DNA of 63,937 bases from Marinobacterium zhoushanense (GCF_014641945.1 NZ_BMIJ01000011.1:1-63937); one strand, 5' to 3'. Positions 16,815-26,164 are shown, counted from the first letter of the stretch. Notes: generated by a model not told the origin, from the letters alone. Program-made: numbers and translations.

Positions 16815-19391
16815 ATGCGTCCTGACAAATTCACCTCCAAACTCCAGGAGGCCCTGGCCGATGCCCAGTCGCTGGCGATCGGCAAAGACCACAACATGAT
16901 CGAGCCGATCCACCTGCTGGCGGCGTTTCTCGAGCAGCGCGGCGGCTCCATTCGCCCACTGCTGAAGCAGGCCGGTGCCGAACCGATGCAACTGACCCGT
17001 AAGGTGGGCGAAGCGCTCGACCGCCTGCCCGTCGTCTCCAATCCCGACGGCGAGATCCGCCTGTCGCAGAACATGGCGCGGCTGTTCAACCTCACCGACA
17101 AGCTGGCGCAGCAGCGCGGCGACGAGTATGTCGCCAGCGAACTGGTGCTGTTGGCGATGCTCGAGGACAAGGGCGATACCAGCAAGCTGCTGAAGGAGTG
17201 CGGTGTCACCCGCGAGTCGCTTCTGGGCGCTATCAACAATGTGCGCGGCGACCAGGCGGTGACCGATCCCAATGCCGAAGAGAATCGCCAGGCGTTGGAC
17301 AAGTATTGCATCGACATGACCGAGCGCGCCGAGTCCGGCAAGCTGGACCCGGTGATCGGCCGCGACGACGAGATCCGCCGCACCATCCAGGTGCTGCAAC
17401 GCCGCACCAAGAACAACCCGGTACTGATCGGTGAACCCGGCGTCGGCAAGACCGCCATCGTCGAAGGGCTGGCGCAGCGCATTGTCAATGGCGAGGTGCC
17501 GGAAGGGCTCAAGCACAAGCGCGTGCTGGCGCTGGATATGGGCGCATTGATCGCCGGCGCCAAGTTCCGCGGCGAGTTTGAGGAGCGGCTGAAGGCGGTA
17601 CTGAACGAGCTGTCGAAACAGGAAGGCCAGATCATCCTGTTTATCGATGAGCTTCACACCATGGTCGGCGCCGGTAAGGCCGAGGGCGCCATGGACGCCG
17701 GCAACATGCTCAAGCCCGCTCTGGCGCGTGGCGAGCTGCACTGCGTCGGTGCCACCACGCTGGACGAGTACCGCCAGTACGTGGAGAAGGACGCCGCGCT
17801 GGAGCGCCGCTTCCAGAAGGTGTTGGTGGATGAGCCCAGCGAGGAGGACACCATCGCCATCCTGCGCGGCCTGAAGGAGCGCTACGAGGTGCACCACGGT
17901 GTCGATATCACCGACCCGGCGATCATCGCCGCCGCCAAGCTCAGTCAGCGCTATATCACCGACCGCCAGTTGCCGGACAAGGCGATCGACCTGATCGACG
18001 AAGCCGCCTCCCGTATCCGCATGGAGATCGACTCCAAGCCGGAGGAGATGGACCGCCTCGACCGCCGCTTGATCCAGCTGAAGATGGAGCGCGAAGCGCT
18101 GAAAAAGGAGAAGGACGAAGCCTCACGTAAACGCCTGTCCGAACTCGAAGAGCATATCTCCAGCTTGGAGAAGGAGTACGCCGACTTCGAAGAGGTGTGG
18201 AAAGCGGAGAAAGCCACACTGCAGGGCGCTGCCCAGATCAAGGAACAGCTCGACCAGGCCCGTATCGAGATGGAGCAGGCGCGCCGCGCCGGCGACCTGG
18301 CCAAGATGTCCGAGCTGCAATACGGCAAGATTCCGGAGCTGGAAAAACAGCTGCAGGCCGCCGACAGCGCCGAGCAGGAGCAGACCGAAACCAAGCTGCT
18401 GCGCAACAAGGTCACCGAAGAGGAGGTGGCCGAGGTGGTCTCCCGCTGGACCGGCATCCCTGTCGCTAAGATGCTCGAGGGTGAGCGCGAGAAACTGCTA
18501 CGCATGGAAGAAGCGCTGCACCAGCGCGTGGTTGGCCAGGACGAGGCGGTGATCGCCGTGTCCAACGCCGTACGCCGATCCCGTGCAGGGCTTGCCGACC
18601 CCAACCGTCCGCACGGCTCCTTCCTGTTCCTCGGTCCCACCGGTGTCGGTAAGACCGAGCTGTGCAAGGCGCTGGCCGGCTTCCTTTTCGATACCGAAGA
18701 GGCGATGGTGCGCATCGACATGTCCGAGTTCATGGAGAAACACTCCGTGGCCCGCCTGATCGGCGCACCTCCGGGCTATGTCGGCTACGAGGAGGGCGGC
18801 TACCTGACCGAGGCGGTACGCCGCAAACCCTACTCCGTGCTGCTGCTCGACGAGGTGGAGAAGGCGCATCCGGATGTGTTCAACATCCTGCTGCAGGTGC
18901 TGGAAGATGGACGCCTGACCGACGGCCAGGGCCGTACCGTCGACTTCCGCAACACCATCGTCGTCATGACCTCGAACCTGGGCTCCGACCTGATCCAGAA
19001 CTACACCGAGGACGACGACTACAACCTGATGAAGAGCGCGGTGATGGAGGCGGTGGGCATGCACTTCCGCCCCGAGGTGATCAACCGTATCGACGAGGTG
19101 GTGGTGTTCCACAGCCTGCGTAAGGAGCAGGTCGCCGGTATCGCTAACATCCAGCTCGAGCGCCTGCGCAAGCGCCTGGCCGAGCGCGAGCTGACGCTGA
19201 CGCTGACCAGCACCGCCATGGACAAGCTGGTCGACGTGGGCTTCGAGCCGATCTACGGCGCCCGTCCGCTGAAGCGGGCGATCCAGCAGTGGATCGAGAA
19301 TCCGCTGGCGCAGAAGATTCTCTCGGGCGATTACGCACCGGGTGATGAGATTGGGGTGGATGTTGAGGCAGGGGAGTTTGTGTTCCGATAA
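16815..19391 (+). CDS. clpB: ATP-dependent chaperone ClpB
   Basis: An 858-aa Hsp100 disaggregase that works with DnaK to resolubilise aggregated proteins in the cytoplasm. An N-terminal Clp_N domain is followed by the first AAA+ module (Walker A GEPGVGKT near residue 205, Walker B LFIDELHTMVGAG), a long coiled-coil middle domain rich in E/K/Q (about 400-530) that distinguishes ClpB from ClpA/C, and the second AAA+ module (GPTGVGKTEL near residue 605, LLLDEVEKAHPDVF). The ATG at 16815 follows AAGGAGA. Two sigma-32-like promoters lie upstream, and a terminator follows. Confidence 0.98.
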   Translation: MRPDKFTSKLQEALADAQSLAIGKDHNMIEPIHLLAAFLEQRGGSIRPLLKQAGAEPMQLTRKVGEALDRLPVVSNPDGEIRLSQNMARLFNLTDKLAQQRGDEYVASELVLLAMLEDKGDTSKLLKECGVTRESLLGAINNVRGDQAVTDPNAEENRQALDKYCIDMTERAESGKLDPVIGRDDEIRRTIQVLQRRTKNNPVLIGEPGVGKTAIVEGLAQRIVNGEVPEGLKHKRVLALDMGALIAGAKFRGEFEERLKAVLNELSKQEGQIILFIDELHTMVGAGKAEGAMDAGNMLKPALARGELHCVGATTLDEYRQYVEKDAALERRFQKVLVDEPSEEDTIAILRGLKERYEVHHGVDITDPAIIAAAKLSQRYITDRQLPDKAIDLIDEAASRIRMEIDSKPEEMDRLDRRLIQLKMEREALKKEKDEASRKRLSELEEHISSLEKEYADFEEVWKAEKATLQGAAQIKEQLDQARIEMEQARRAGDLAKMSELQYGKIPELEKQLQAADSAEQEQTETKLLRNKVTEEEVAEVVSRWTGIPVAKMLEGEREKLLRMEEALHQRVVGQDEAVIAVSNAVRRSRAGLADPNRPHGSFLFLGPTGVGKTELCKALAGFLFDTEEAMVRIDMSEFMEKHSVARLIGAPPGYVGYEEGGYLTEAVRRKPYSVLLLDEVEKAHPDVFNILLQVLEDGRLTDGQGRTVDFRNTIVVMTSNLGSDLIQNYTEDDDYNLMKSAVMEAVGMHFRPEVINRIDEVVVFHSLRKEQVAGIANIQLERLRKRLAERELTLTLTSTAMDKLVDVGFEPIYGARPLKRAIQQWIENPLAQKILSGDYAPGDEIGVDVEAGEFVFR

Positions 19392-19419
19392 CTGTTTCGG
19401 TACTTCCGCCTGCATGAGA

Positions 19420-19455
19420 AAAGAGCCTGCCGGTGTTTCGGTGGGCTCTTTTTTA
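19420..19455 (+). terminator. Rho-independent terminator of clpB
   Basis: AGAGCCTGCCGG pairs imperfectly with CGGTGGGCTCT across a short loop, followed by a run of six T. It begins about 30 nt after the clpB stop. Confidence 0.8.
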
Positions 19456-19762
19456 TTTGTTCAGTGTTTCGCCCTGGGGCGAAACTTGGCTAAAGTGATT
19501 CACTGGAAAATGAAATTAAAATAACACATAGAGCTGATACTTCAGTAAAATTTAATTTTCGATATTCTTGGTGGAGTGATAATATTAGTTGTGATTGTTC
19601 TTCGCTAATCGCAATGCGCACTTCTCTTGAACTACTCATGCCATCGTTGATTAGTTCTAGGCCTTTGCTTTAGATGAGGCGTGGTTTATCATTGTTTAAG
19701 TTAATGATAAAGTTAACGGTAGACTTTATTAATTAGAATTTTAAAATAGAAGGATCTATTTT
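19456..19762. other. AT-rich gene-free stretch upstream of orphan membrane gene
   Basis: GC content falls sharply after the clpB terminator. No gene is seen; AAGGA at 19751-19755 precedes the next start codon. The stretch presumably holds its promoter, but several AT-rich hexamers fit and I cannot choose one. Confidence 0.4.
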
Positions 19763-20257
19763 ATGCGGCTTATAAGATTTGTAGGGATTATTCAGTTAGT
19801 TGGTATTGTTTTTCTGGCTTTGTTTGGATTATTAGAAAAAGATTTTGAATCACTCATATATGTATTTTTGGTTTTAATTTCTAGTTTGTTGTTAGTTTTT
19901 TTGAGAAAGCCGGCCATAACTTTTTCTATCGTGCTGAATATTATTACAACACCTATATTTATATCTAATTCTTTTCAGTATGCGGTTATTCCTCCAACTG
20001 CTATTTATTATCTTAATACTCATCATGAGTTGAAATTTATAGGGAATAAAACTAAGACTGATAAAAAAGTAAAATTTATATTTTCTTTTGTGGGAATAGC
20101 CTTTATACGGTTGTATGGTGGGTCTATCTTGGGATATGGGATTAATTTTCTGAATATACTAAATGTTGTCCTTCTGGTGCTAGGGCGGCGTTATCCAGAT
20201 ATCTTAAGATCCAAGAAAAGCCCTATGGCTGTTAGAAGGAGGTTGCGTGTCCGATGA
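19763..20257 (+). CDS. AT-rich orphan membrane protein, unknown
   Basis: A 164-aa hydrophobic protein with about four transmembrane segments (near residues 5-22, 30-46, 52-70 and 105-142) and a basic C-terminal tail (VRRRLRVR). I recognise no family. AGAAGGA precedes the ATG. The gene is much more AT-rich than its neighbours and uses many AT-ending codons, which suggests recent acquisition. It is a lone gene between clpB and an RNA methyltransferase gene. Confidence 0.65.
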   Translation: MRLIRFVGIIQLVGIVFLALFGLLEKDFESLIYVFLVLISSLLLVFLRKPAITFSIVLNIITTPIFISNSFQYAVIPPTAIYYLNTHHELKFIGNKTKTDKKVKFIFSFVGIAFIRLYGGSILGYGINFLNILNVVLLVLGRRYPDILRSKKSPMAVRRRLRVR

Positions 20258-20394
20258 TTCTATGAGAATAGAAGTCTGAGTCTGAGGAATGCTGCAGTTG
20301 GTCTGCAGTGGTGTGGAATTTCCCCTTGGGGCAGCCGAAGGCCTGCGCCTCGGGGTGCACTTTCTTTTGGTTCTGTCATCGTGCCCTTTGGGTA

Positions 20395-20416
20395 TTTCTT
20401 TGTGCAAGCAAAGAAA
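20395..20416. repeat. Intergenic inverted repeat
   Basis: TTTCTTTG and CAAAGAAA form a perfect 8-bp inverted repeat around TGCAAG, in a 206-bp gene-free stretch. The surrounding text (cgcctcggggtgcactttc) resembles a dispersed intergenic repeat found in many gammaproteobacteria. Only one copy is seen here. Confidence 0.4.
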
Positions 20417-20463
20417 ATGAACTCGCCATCAGGCGAAACCCGATCTAGCAGAGACGATCAGGT

Positions 20464-21195
20464 CTATGCCTTACCGCGCTGGCGCTCATAGACGCTGAGA
20501 CTCACGGCAGTACCCAGATTGAGCGACTCGATCAGACCGCTGCCGGGAATGGTAAACGCCCGGGCATTCAGCGCACTCAGCGATTCGTGCGGTACCCCCC
20601 GCGCTTCGTTGCCGAAGATATAACAGTCACAGTTGGCAAATCCGGGGCGGCTGATCGGATCTCCCTGCATATCCAGATAGCCGGGCTGATGGTAACGACC
20701 GCTCAGGGCATCGATCGGTACCTCGGTCTCCAGTGGCACATGGAAGATGGCGCCCATGCTGGCGCGGATCACCTTCGGGTTGTACGGATCGACGCTGCCG
20801 GGGCTGAGCAGGCAGCGGTAGCCGCCGAACCAGGCCAGGGTGCGTAGAATGGTACCCAGGTTACCCGGATCCTGAATCTGGTGCAGATAGATCGCGGGTT
20901 CGCCGCTTGAGGCTGCGGGTTGCAGCGCCTCGATCGGCACCAGGGCGACGATCCCCTGCGGGGTTTTGGTATCGCTGATCGACGCCATCTGCCGTTCGCT
21001 GATCAGGTGATGGGGAAACGGGCTGTCCCAGTGCTGATAGCTGTCGGTGAGGTAGAGTTCGGCGCCGAGCAGGGCCGGGCGCTGGACGGCGGCACGCTGC
21101 AGCTCCAGCACCAGATGTTCGCCCTCGACCAGGCAGTAGCCCAGCTGCGCGCGGTACTTCTTCTGCTGCAGCTTCTTGATCTCGTCCAGCTTCAT
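20464..21195 (-). CDS. TrmH/SpoU-family RNA methyltransferase
   Basis: A 243-aa SPOUT-class 2'-O-ribose methyltransferase. The three motifs are seen: motif 1 QDPGNLGTILRTLAWFG with the catalytic arginine, motif 2 YIFGNEARGV, and motif 3 IPGSGLIESLNLGTAVSLSVYE, which forms the AdoMet-binding knot. An N-terminal substrate-binding segment (KYRAQLGYCLVEGEHLVLEL) suggests an rRNA target, but the exact nucleotide cannot be named. Its start overlaps the stop of the preceding oxidoreductase by 4 bases, so the two are co-transcribed. Confidence 0.88.
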   Translation of the reverse strand: MKLDEIKKLQQKKYRAQLGYCLVEGEHLVLELQRAAVQRPALLGAELYLTDSYQHWDSPFPHHLISERQMASISDTKTPQGIVALVPIEALQPAASSGEPAIYLHQIQDPGNLGTILRTLAWFGGYRCLLSPGSVDPYNPKVIRASMGAIFHVPLETEVPIDALSGRYHQPGYLDMQGDPISRPGFANCDCYIFGNEARGVPHESLSALNARAFTIPGSGLIESLNLGTAVSLSVYERQRGKA

Positions 21196-22829
21196 GACTG
21201 TGCAGAGCCCTGTGGTTGCAGCTGCTGCAGCATATCCAGCGCCACCGCCTCGGCGACCTTGATGCCGTCGATACCGGCGGAGAGGATGCCGCCGGCGTAA
21301 CCGGCACCCTCACCGGCGGGGTAGAGACCGCGCACGTTGAGGCTTTGCAGCGTCTGCGGATCGCGGGTGATGCGCACCGGTGACGAGGTGCGCGACTCGA
21401 TGCCGGTCAGCACCGCATCGTCACGGTCAAAGCCGCGGATCTTCTTGCCGAAGGCGGGCAGGGCTTCACGCATCGCCTCGATCACATAATCGGGCAGGGC
21501 GTCGGCCAGGTTGCACAGCTTCACCCCCGGTTGATAGGAGGGCTCGACCTGACCCAGCGCGGTGGAGGGTTGGTCGCGCAGGAAGTCACCGACCAGCTGG
21601 GCCGGGGCGCTATAGTCTTCGCCACCGAGCTTGAATGCGATCTCTTCCAGACGCTCCTGCAGCTCGACGCCGGCCAGTGGGCTGCCGGGGAAGTCTTGCT
21701 CGGGATTGATGCCGACGACGATACCGGCGTTGGCGTTGCGCTCCTGACGGGAGTACTGGCTCATACCGTTGGTCACCACGCGACCCTCTTCCGAGGTGGC
21801 GGCTACCACTTGGCCGCCCGGACACATGCAGAAGCTGTACACGGCCCGGCCGTTCTTGGCGTGGTGGATCAGCTTGTAATCGGCAGCGCCCAGCTCTTCA
21901 TGGCCGGCATACTTGCCGAGGCGTGCCTTGTCGATCATCGACTGCGGATGCTCGATGCGGAAACCGATCGCAAACGGCTTGGCTTCAATGTGCACCTGAC
22001 GGGCGTGCAGCATGCGGAAGGTGTCGCGGGCACTGTGTCCCAGCGCCAGTACCACATGGCGGCTGTGCAGCTCCGAGCCGTCTTCGAGTACCACTCCACG
22101 GATCTCGCCATCATCGAGCAGCAGATCGCTGACCTTGGAATCGAAGCGGATCTCGCCGCCGAGCGCGATGATCTCGGCGCGCATCTTGGCGACCACGCTG
22201 GTCAGGCGGAAGGTGCCGATATGCGGCTTGCTGACATAGAGGATCTCCTCCGGGGCGCCCGCCTTGACGAACTCCTGCATCACCTTGCGGCCATAGAACT
22301 TGGGGTCCTTGACCTGACTGTACAGCTTGCCGTCGGAGAACAGGCCTGCGCCGCCCTCGCCAAACTGTACGTTCGATTCCGGAGTGAGTACATGCTTGCG
22401 CCACAGCGCCCAGGTATCCTGGGTGCGCTGGCGCACGTTGCGGCCGCGCTCGAGTACGATCGGCTTGAATCCCATCTGTGCCAGAATCAGCGCCGCGAAC
22501 AGGCCACAGGGGCCGAAGCCGATCACCACAGGGCGTTCGGTCAGCTCCGCCGGTGCCACCGCGACCGGATAGTAGTGGGTATCCGGTGCCGGTTTGACAT
22601 GCGAGTCGTTGGCAAAACGCGCCAGCACTGCGTCGTCATCGGTGGTCTGCAGATCGATGATGTAGACGAAGGTGATCTCGGTGCTCTTCTTGCGCGCGTC
22701 GTAGCTGCGCTTGAACACGGTGAAATCGAGCAGCTGATCATCGGCCAGTGACAGGCGTTGCAGAATGGCTTGGCGCAGCGCCGCTTCGGGGTGATCGAGC
22801 GGCAGAGAGAGTTCGGTGAGGCGAATCAT
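21192..22829 (-). CDS. NAD(P)/FAD-dependent oxidoreductase (YtfP/BaiN-like uncharacterised dehydrogenase)
   Basis: A 545-aa flavoprotein. After an N-terminal domain of about 90 residues (RLTELSLPLDHPEAALRQAI) comes an FAD-binding Rossmann motif (VIGFGPCGLFAALILAQMG, then LERG), and the C-terminus has the second FAD contact region (RGLYPAGEGAGYAGGILSAGIDGIKVAEAV). It belongs to a widespread family of conserved FAD-dependent dehydrogenases with no settled substrate. The ATG at 22829 is used because the N-terminal domain begins there. It overlaps the downstream methyltransferase gene by 4 bases. Confidence 0.8.
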   Translation of the reverse strand: MIRLTELSLPLDHPEAALRQAILQRLSLADDQLLDFTVFKRSYDARKKSTEITFVYIIDLQTTDDDAVLARFANDSHVKPAPDTHYYPVAVAPAELTERPVVIGFGPCGLFAALILAQMGFKPIVLERGRNVRQRTQDTWALWRKHVLTPESNVQFGEGGAGLFSDGKLYSQVKDPKFYGRKVMQEFVKAGAPEEILYVSKPHIGTFRLTSVVAKMRAEIIALGGEIRFDSKVSDLLLDDGEIRGVVLEDGSELHSRHVVLALGHSARDTFRMLHARQVHIEAKPFAIGFRIEHPQSMIDKARLGKYAGHEELGAADYKLIHHAKNGRAVYSFCMCPGGQVVAATSEEGRVVTNGMSQYSRQERNANAGIVVGINPEQDFPGSPLAGVELQERLEEIAFKLGGEDYSAPAQLVGDFLRDQPSTALGQVEPSYQPGVKLCNLADALPDYVIEAMREALPAFGKKIRGFDRDDAVLTGIESRTSSPVRITRDPQTLQSLNVRGLYPAGEGAGYAGGILSAGIDGIKVAEAVALDMLQQLQPQGSAQS

Positions 22830-22993
22830 GCTAGGGCTTCCGGCCGGTTGACCCGGCAAAGGCATAAAAGATGGCCCGATTATACCCGCCGCCGGAGGTG
22901 AAGTCAGGCAAGCGGCGGCGTTTGGGCCGTTGGCCTGTACCGCATCGAGCGCGTACAATTGGGCCCTTCATTTTAATCCGGTTGTTGTGTGTC

Positions 22994-23626
22994 ATGGCCC
23001 GTCCTACCCGTTCCAAAAGCAGTGCTCGCTGGCTCGACGAGCATGTTAATGATCCCTTCGTGAAGCAGGCCCAGGTCGACGGCTATCGCTCCCGTGCCAG
23101 CTACAAGCTGCTGGCGATCAACGACAAGGACAAGCTGATCAAACCCGGGATGCTGGTGATGGATCTGGGCTCCGCTCCCGGTGGCTGGTCACAGGTGGCG
23201 TCGAAGCTGGTGGCACCCAAGGGGCGGGTGATCGCGTCCGATATCCTGCCGATGGATGCGATGGCCGATGTGGAGTTCATCCAGGGCGACTTCACCGAGC
23301 AGGAGGTGTTCGACCGGATCATGAGCGCCGTGGGTGGTGCGCCGGTGGACGTGGTGATCTCCGATATGGCGCCGAATATAAGTGGCGTGGCCTCTGCCGA
23401 TCAGGCGTCATCAATCTATCTGGTCGAGCTGGCGCTGGATATGGCCTGTCAGGTGCTCAAGCCCAAGGGGAGCTTTATCGCCAAGGTATTTCACGGAGAA
23501 GGCTACGAAGAGTTCGTCAAAGCCGTGAAGGAGCACTTCGATAGCGTCGTTGTGCGCAAGCCCGAAGCGTCCAGAGCGCGCTCCCGTGAAGTTTATCTGG
23601 TCGGAAAGGGGTTCCGGGCCGGTTAA
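22994..23626 (+). CDS. rlmE: 23S rRNA 2'-O-ribose methyltransferase RlmE (RrmJ/FtsJ)
   Basis: A 210-aa heat-shock methyltransferase that methylates U2552 of 23S rRNA in the 50S subunit. It has the AdoMet motif VMDLGSAPGGWSQVA and the K-D-K-E catalytic set: K near SRASYKLLAI, D in VISDMAPNISG, K in GSFIAKVFHG and E in SREVYLV. The ATG at 22994 gives the usual length. The gene stands alone and divergent from the oxidoreductase; ftsH, which often follows it, is absent here. Confidence 0.96.
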   Translation: MARPTRSKSSARWLDEHVNDPFVKQAQVDGYRSRASYKLLAINDKDKLIKPGMLVMDLGSAPGGWSQVASKLVAPKGRVIASDILPMDAMADVEFIQGDFTEQEVFDRIMSAVGGAPVDVVISDMAPNISGVASADQASSIYLVELALDMACQVLKPKGSFIAKVFHGEGYEEFVKAVKEHFDSVVVRKPEASRARSREVYLVGKGFRAG

Positions 23627-23735
23627 CCGCTCAGCCGCCTCATTGGCGTATTCAAGTGTCGAAACCAGACATCTGTCGTGACATGACAACCTCCATAATG
23701 TCGGCCCTTTTTCATCCGATTTTCTTGGAGCTGAC

Positions 23736-24080
23736 ATGTCCGACTTTATCACCGTTCTGCGCGAAACCTGCCCGACTCCCGTGGTTGACGCCACCAAGTG
23801 GACGCGCATCGGCGGCGACCCACATACCGTGAACCTGAACGCCTACACCTCCGCCGACGGCAGCAAGATCATGGGTACCTGGATCTGCACCCCGGGCAAA
23901 TTCGAGGTGAATTACGAGAAGTGGGAGTTCTGCCACTTCCTCGACGGTTACTGCATTATCACCCCGGAAGGTGAAGAGCCGAAGCACCTGAAAGCCGGTG
24001 ACGTGTTCGTTATCGAACCCGGCATGAAGGGGACTTGGGAAGTGGTTGAGACCGTACGCAAGTACTTCGTGTTTGCCTGA
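23736..24080 (+). CDS. Cupin domain protein (DUF861-type)
   Basis: A 114-aa single-domain cupin. The barrel core reads GTWICTPGKFEVNYEKWEFCHFLDGYCIITPEGEEPKHLKAGDVFVIEPGMKGTWEVVETVRKYFV, typical of the (S)-ureidoglycine aminohydrolase-like cupin_3/DUF861 group. The metal-site histidines of enzymatic cupins are mostly replaced, so a binding or isomerase role is as likely as a dioxygenase. No partner gene gives a clue to substrate. Confidence 0.8.
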   Translation: MSDFITVLRETCPTPVVDATKWTRIGGDPHTVNLNAYTSADGSKIMGTWICTPGKFEVNYEKWEFCHFLDGYCIITPEGEEPKHLKAGDVFVIEPGMKGTWEVVETVRKYFVFA

Positions 24081-24194
24081 TCTCTCAGGTGGTGAGTCTG
24101 GAACGTTGCCAAGACTGAACCGCCTATGTTTGATCTAACTGCGCCTGCTGATCAATCGGTGGGCTCTTTTTGCATGTTGTCGCTGCCTCTTTAC

Positions 24195-24223
24195 GGCGAG
24201 AAGCGGGCTGAGCCCCTCTCGCC
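24195..24223. terminator. Stem-loop between convergent cupin and DUF1127 genes
   Basis: GGCGAGA (24195-24201) pairs with TCTCGCC (24217-24223), with a possible small inner stem. No clear T run follows, so termination is a guess from its position between convergent genes. Confidence 0.4.
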
Positions 24224-24236
24224 ATAAGACAAGTAC

Positions 24237-24569
24237 TCAACCCTGCAGATTGAACTTGAACGGGCTGTTGTCAAAGGTCTGGCGTTCGGATTTCCATTTT
24301 GCCAGGATCTCGCCAGCATCTTCAGACAGGGGCAGTTCAAGTGCCGCGATCAGCTCGCCCCGGCTGGTCCCCATATCCTCCAGCACAGCGTCGCGATAAT
24401 CGAGGAGGCTCGCCAGCTGCCTGCGGTATTTCCATTCGGTCAAACGCTGCTGCACCGCCTGATAGATCCGCGCCACGAAACCTTCGCCATGCGGCTTGCT
24501 GCGTGAGGCGCCGCGGTTAACGGGATGCTTTAACTCAACTGCATTAAAGTAAAAGTCGAATGTGGACAT
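24237..24569 (-). CDS. DUF1127 domain protein, paralogue A
   Basis: A 110-aa protein with a DUF1127 (YjiS-like) module: RLTEWKYRRQLASLLDYRDAVLEDMGTSRGELIAALELPL (about residues 40-80), an arginine-rich amphipathic helix pair. Short DUF1127 proteins act in RNA metabolism and phosphate or carbon responses in alphaproteobacteria, but nothing specific is known for this longer type. It has a paralogue at 27613-27912, and the two share a conserved upstream block. Confidence 0.8.
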   Translation of the reverse strand: MSTFDFYFNAVELKHPVNRGASRSKPHGEGFVARIYQAVQQRLTEWKYRRQLASLLDYRDAVLEDMGTSRGELIAALELPLSEDAGEILAKWKSERQTFDNSPFKFNLQG

Positions 24570-24628
24570 GGTACGTCCCCTTATATTGGCGATATCTTGT
24601 GGATATCTATGTTGGTATGGATATAAAT
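24570..24628 (-). promoter_or_regulatory. Conserved upstream block of DUF1127 paralogue A
   Basis: From the start codon outward, 17 nt are followed by a 21-nt motif (24587-24607), then 12 nt, then GATATAAAT (24620-24628). The block upstream of the other DUF1127 gene has the same two motifs at identical distances; the 21-nt motif matches at 18 positions. AAGGGGA is the ribosome-binding site. Likely a shared promoter/operator. Confidence 0.6.
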
Positions 24629-24879
24629 ATCAGCGTGAAAACTTTATATAGTAAATTGTGCTGATAGGTCGGGATTGATACAAACGACAAATAGTACAAA
24701 GAAGGTTGAGTTTTATTCATTTTTTGGTGTGATATTGGCGGCGCTGAATCAGGTGCATCGCTTAGCAGCAGCGTTGGTCGATCACAGGAACCGGGGACGG
24801 GGATGCGTTTATCCCGGGCTGGGTACAGGCCGTCCTAGCAGGGTGTGGGCCCTGTGGGTTAAGGAAAACTAACTGACCG

Positions 24880-26010
24880 TCAGAGCAGCTCCCTGACCAG
24901 TCGAATCAACGTAATCTCCGACGGTGCGCCGAAGCGTTTGGGCGGCCCCCAATAGCCGGTCCCCCGGCTGGTGTAGATCCAGAGATCGCGCAGACGGTCC
25001 AGCCCGGCGACATAGGGCTGCTGCATCGTCACGAACAGGTTCCAGGGCCAGAACTGGCCGCCATGGGTATGACCCGAGAGCTGCAGATGGAAGCCAGCCT
25101 CCGCTGCGGCTTGGGCTGAGCGGGGTTGGTGGGCGAGCAGAACGCGGGGAAAGGCATGGTCCGGTGCGCCGGCCAGTGCACGCTGGGGGGCGCTACGCTG
25201 GCTCTGGTCAAAATGTCCGGCGCTGAAATCGGTCACCCCGGCGACCAGCAGCGTGGCGCCCTGATGCTCGAGCGTGACATGTTGATTCAGCAGCACGCTG
25301 AGTCCCAGGCGACGAAACTCCTCGATCCAGGCGTTTGCCCCCGAGTAATACTCATGGTTACCGGTGACCAGATAGACACCGTGGCGAGCCTGCAGATTGG
25401 CCAGCGGTTCGGTATGCGTCGACAGGTGTTCGACGCTGCCATCGACCACATCGCCGGTGATCGCGATAAGGTCCGGATCGAGCGCATTGACCCGTTCCAC
25501 GATCGCCTGCAGATAGCTTTGCTTGATGGTCGGGCCGACATGGATATCGCTAAGCTGGGCGATGGTGAACCCCTCCAGCTCCGGCGGCAGCGCCTTCAGC
25601 GGGATATCCACATGGATCACCTGGGCCAGACGCCGCGCGTTGATCAGACCGATGGCGGTGACCAGCAGTGCGAGTCCGGCCACGGCCAGCGCCGAGCCAT
25701 ATGACAGCCAGGGTGTAAGCACTGAGAACAGTGCCAGCCCCCCTAGCACCAGATCGCGCGCCAGGGTCAGAATTAACAGCGAGGAGAAGAGTCCCATTAT
25801 CAGATAGCCAGCCCAGGCGATAAGGTCCGCCCACTGCCGCGGTATACCGCGAACAAAGATGCTGAGCGGCATCAGTGCCCATGAGGTCATTAACCCCAGC
25901 CCGACCAGGAGGATGGCGGTTGTCTCCAGTTGCAGTCCGCTGCACAGGCGCCAGCCGATGTAGGCGTGGAGTAGAGCCAGGATGATCAGAATGCCATAAC
26001 GGGATTTCAC
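24880..26010 (-). CDS. Membrane-anchored metallophosphoesterase
   Basis: A 376-aa protein with four or five N-terminal transmembrane segments (about residues 5-130) followed by a calcineurin-like phosphoesterase domain. The metal-binding motifs are all seen: LSDIHVGP, TGDVVDG, TGNHEYY and SGHTHGGQ. The family (YkuE/YaeI-like) includes phosphodiesterases acting on UDP-diacylglucosamine and other substrates; the one here is unknown. The GTG at 26010 is preferred: an upstream in-frame ATG at 26085 directly abuts a terminator-like stem (26088-26117) and has no ribosome-binding site. Confidence 0.85.
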   Translation of the reverse strand: MKSRYGILIILALLHAYIGWRLCSGLQLETTAILLVGLGLMTSWALMPLSIFVRGIPRQWADLIAWAGYLIMGLFSSLLILTLARDLVLGGLALFSVLTPWLSYGSALAVAGLALLVTAIGLINARRLAQVIHVDIPLKALPPELEGFTIAQLSDIHVGPTIKQSYLQAIVERVNALDPDLIAITGDVVDGSVEHLSTHTEPLANLQARHGVYLVTGNHEYYSGANAWIEEFRRLGLSVLLNQHVTLEHQGATLLVAGVTDFSAGHFDQSQRSAPQRALAGAPDHAFPRVLLAHQPRSAQAAAEAGFHLQLSGHTHGGQFWPWNLFVTMQQPYVAGLDRLRDLWIYTSRGTGYWGPPKRFGAPSEITLIRLVRELL

Positions 26011-26087
26011 GGGCTGTTCTCGTCTCGGGATGGGGGGAGCAGTGAATCGAGTGCTCACTCTGTTAATGGGGACGGAACCCGGCATAA

Positions 26088-26122
26088 ACAGGGGGCTGGT
26101 GTTACCCCGCCCCCTGTTTTTT
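26088..26122. terminator. Stem-loop downstream of pchP-like gene
   Basis: ACAGGGGGC (26088-26096) and GCCCCCTGT (26109-26117) form a perfect 9-bp stem. It has six T on the plus strand side and a short T run on the minus side. By position it terminates the minus-strand phosphatase gene, whose stop is about 45 nt away. Confidence 0.6.
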
Positions 26123-26164
26123 CTGCCACCAGCCGCTTATGCCGCGCCGGACTAATCGGTCATA

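Noticed and set aside
21531..22751. A 406-aa plus-strand open frame opposite the FAD oxidoreductase
   Set aside because: Antisense shadow; composition reflects third-position GC of the real gene.
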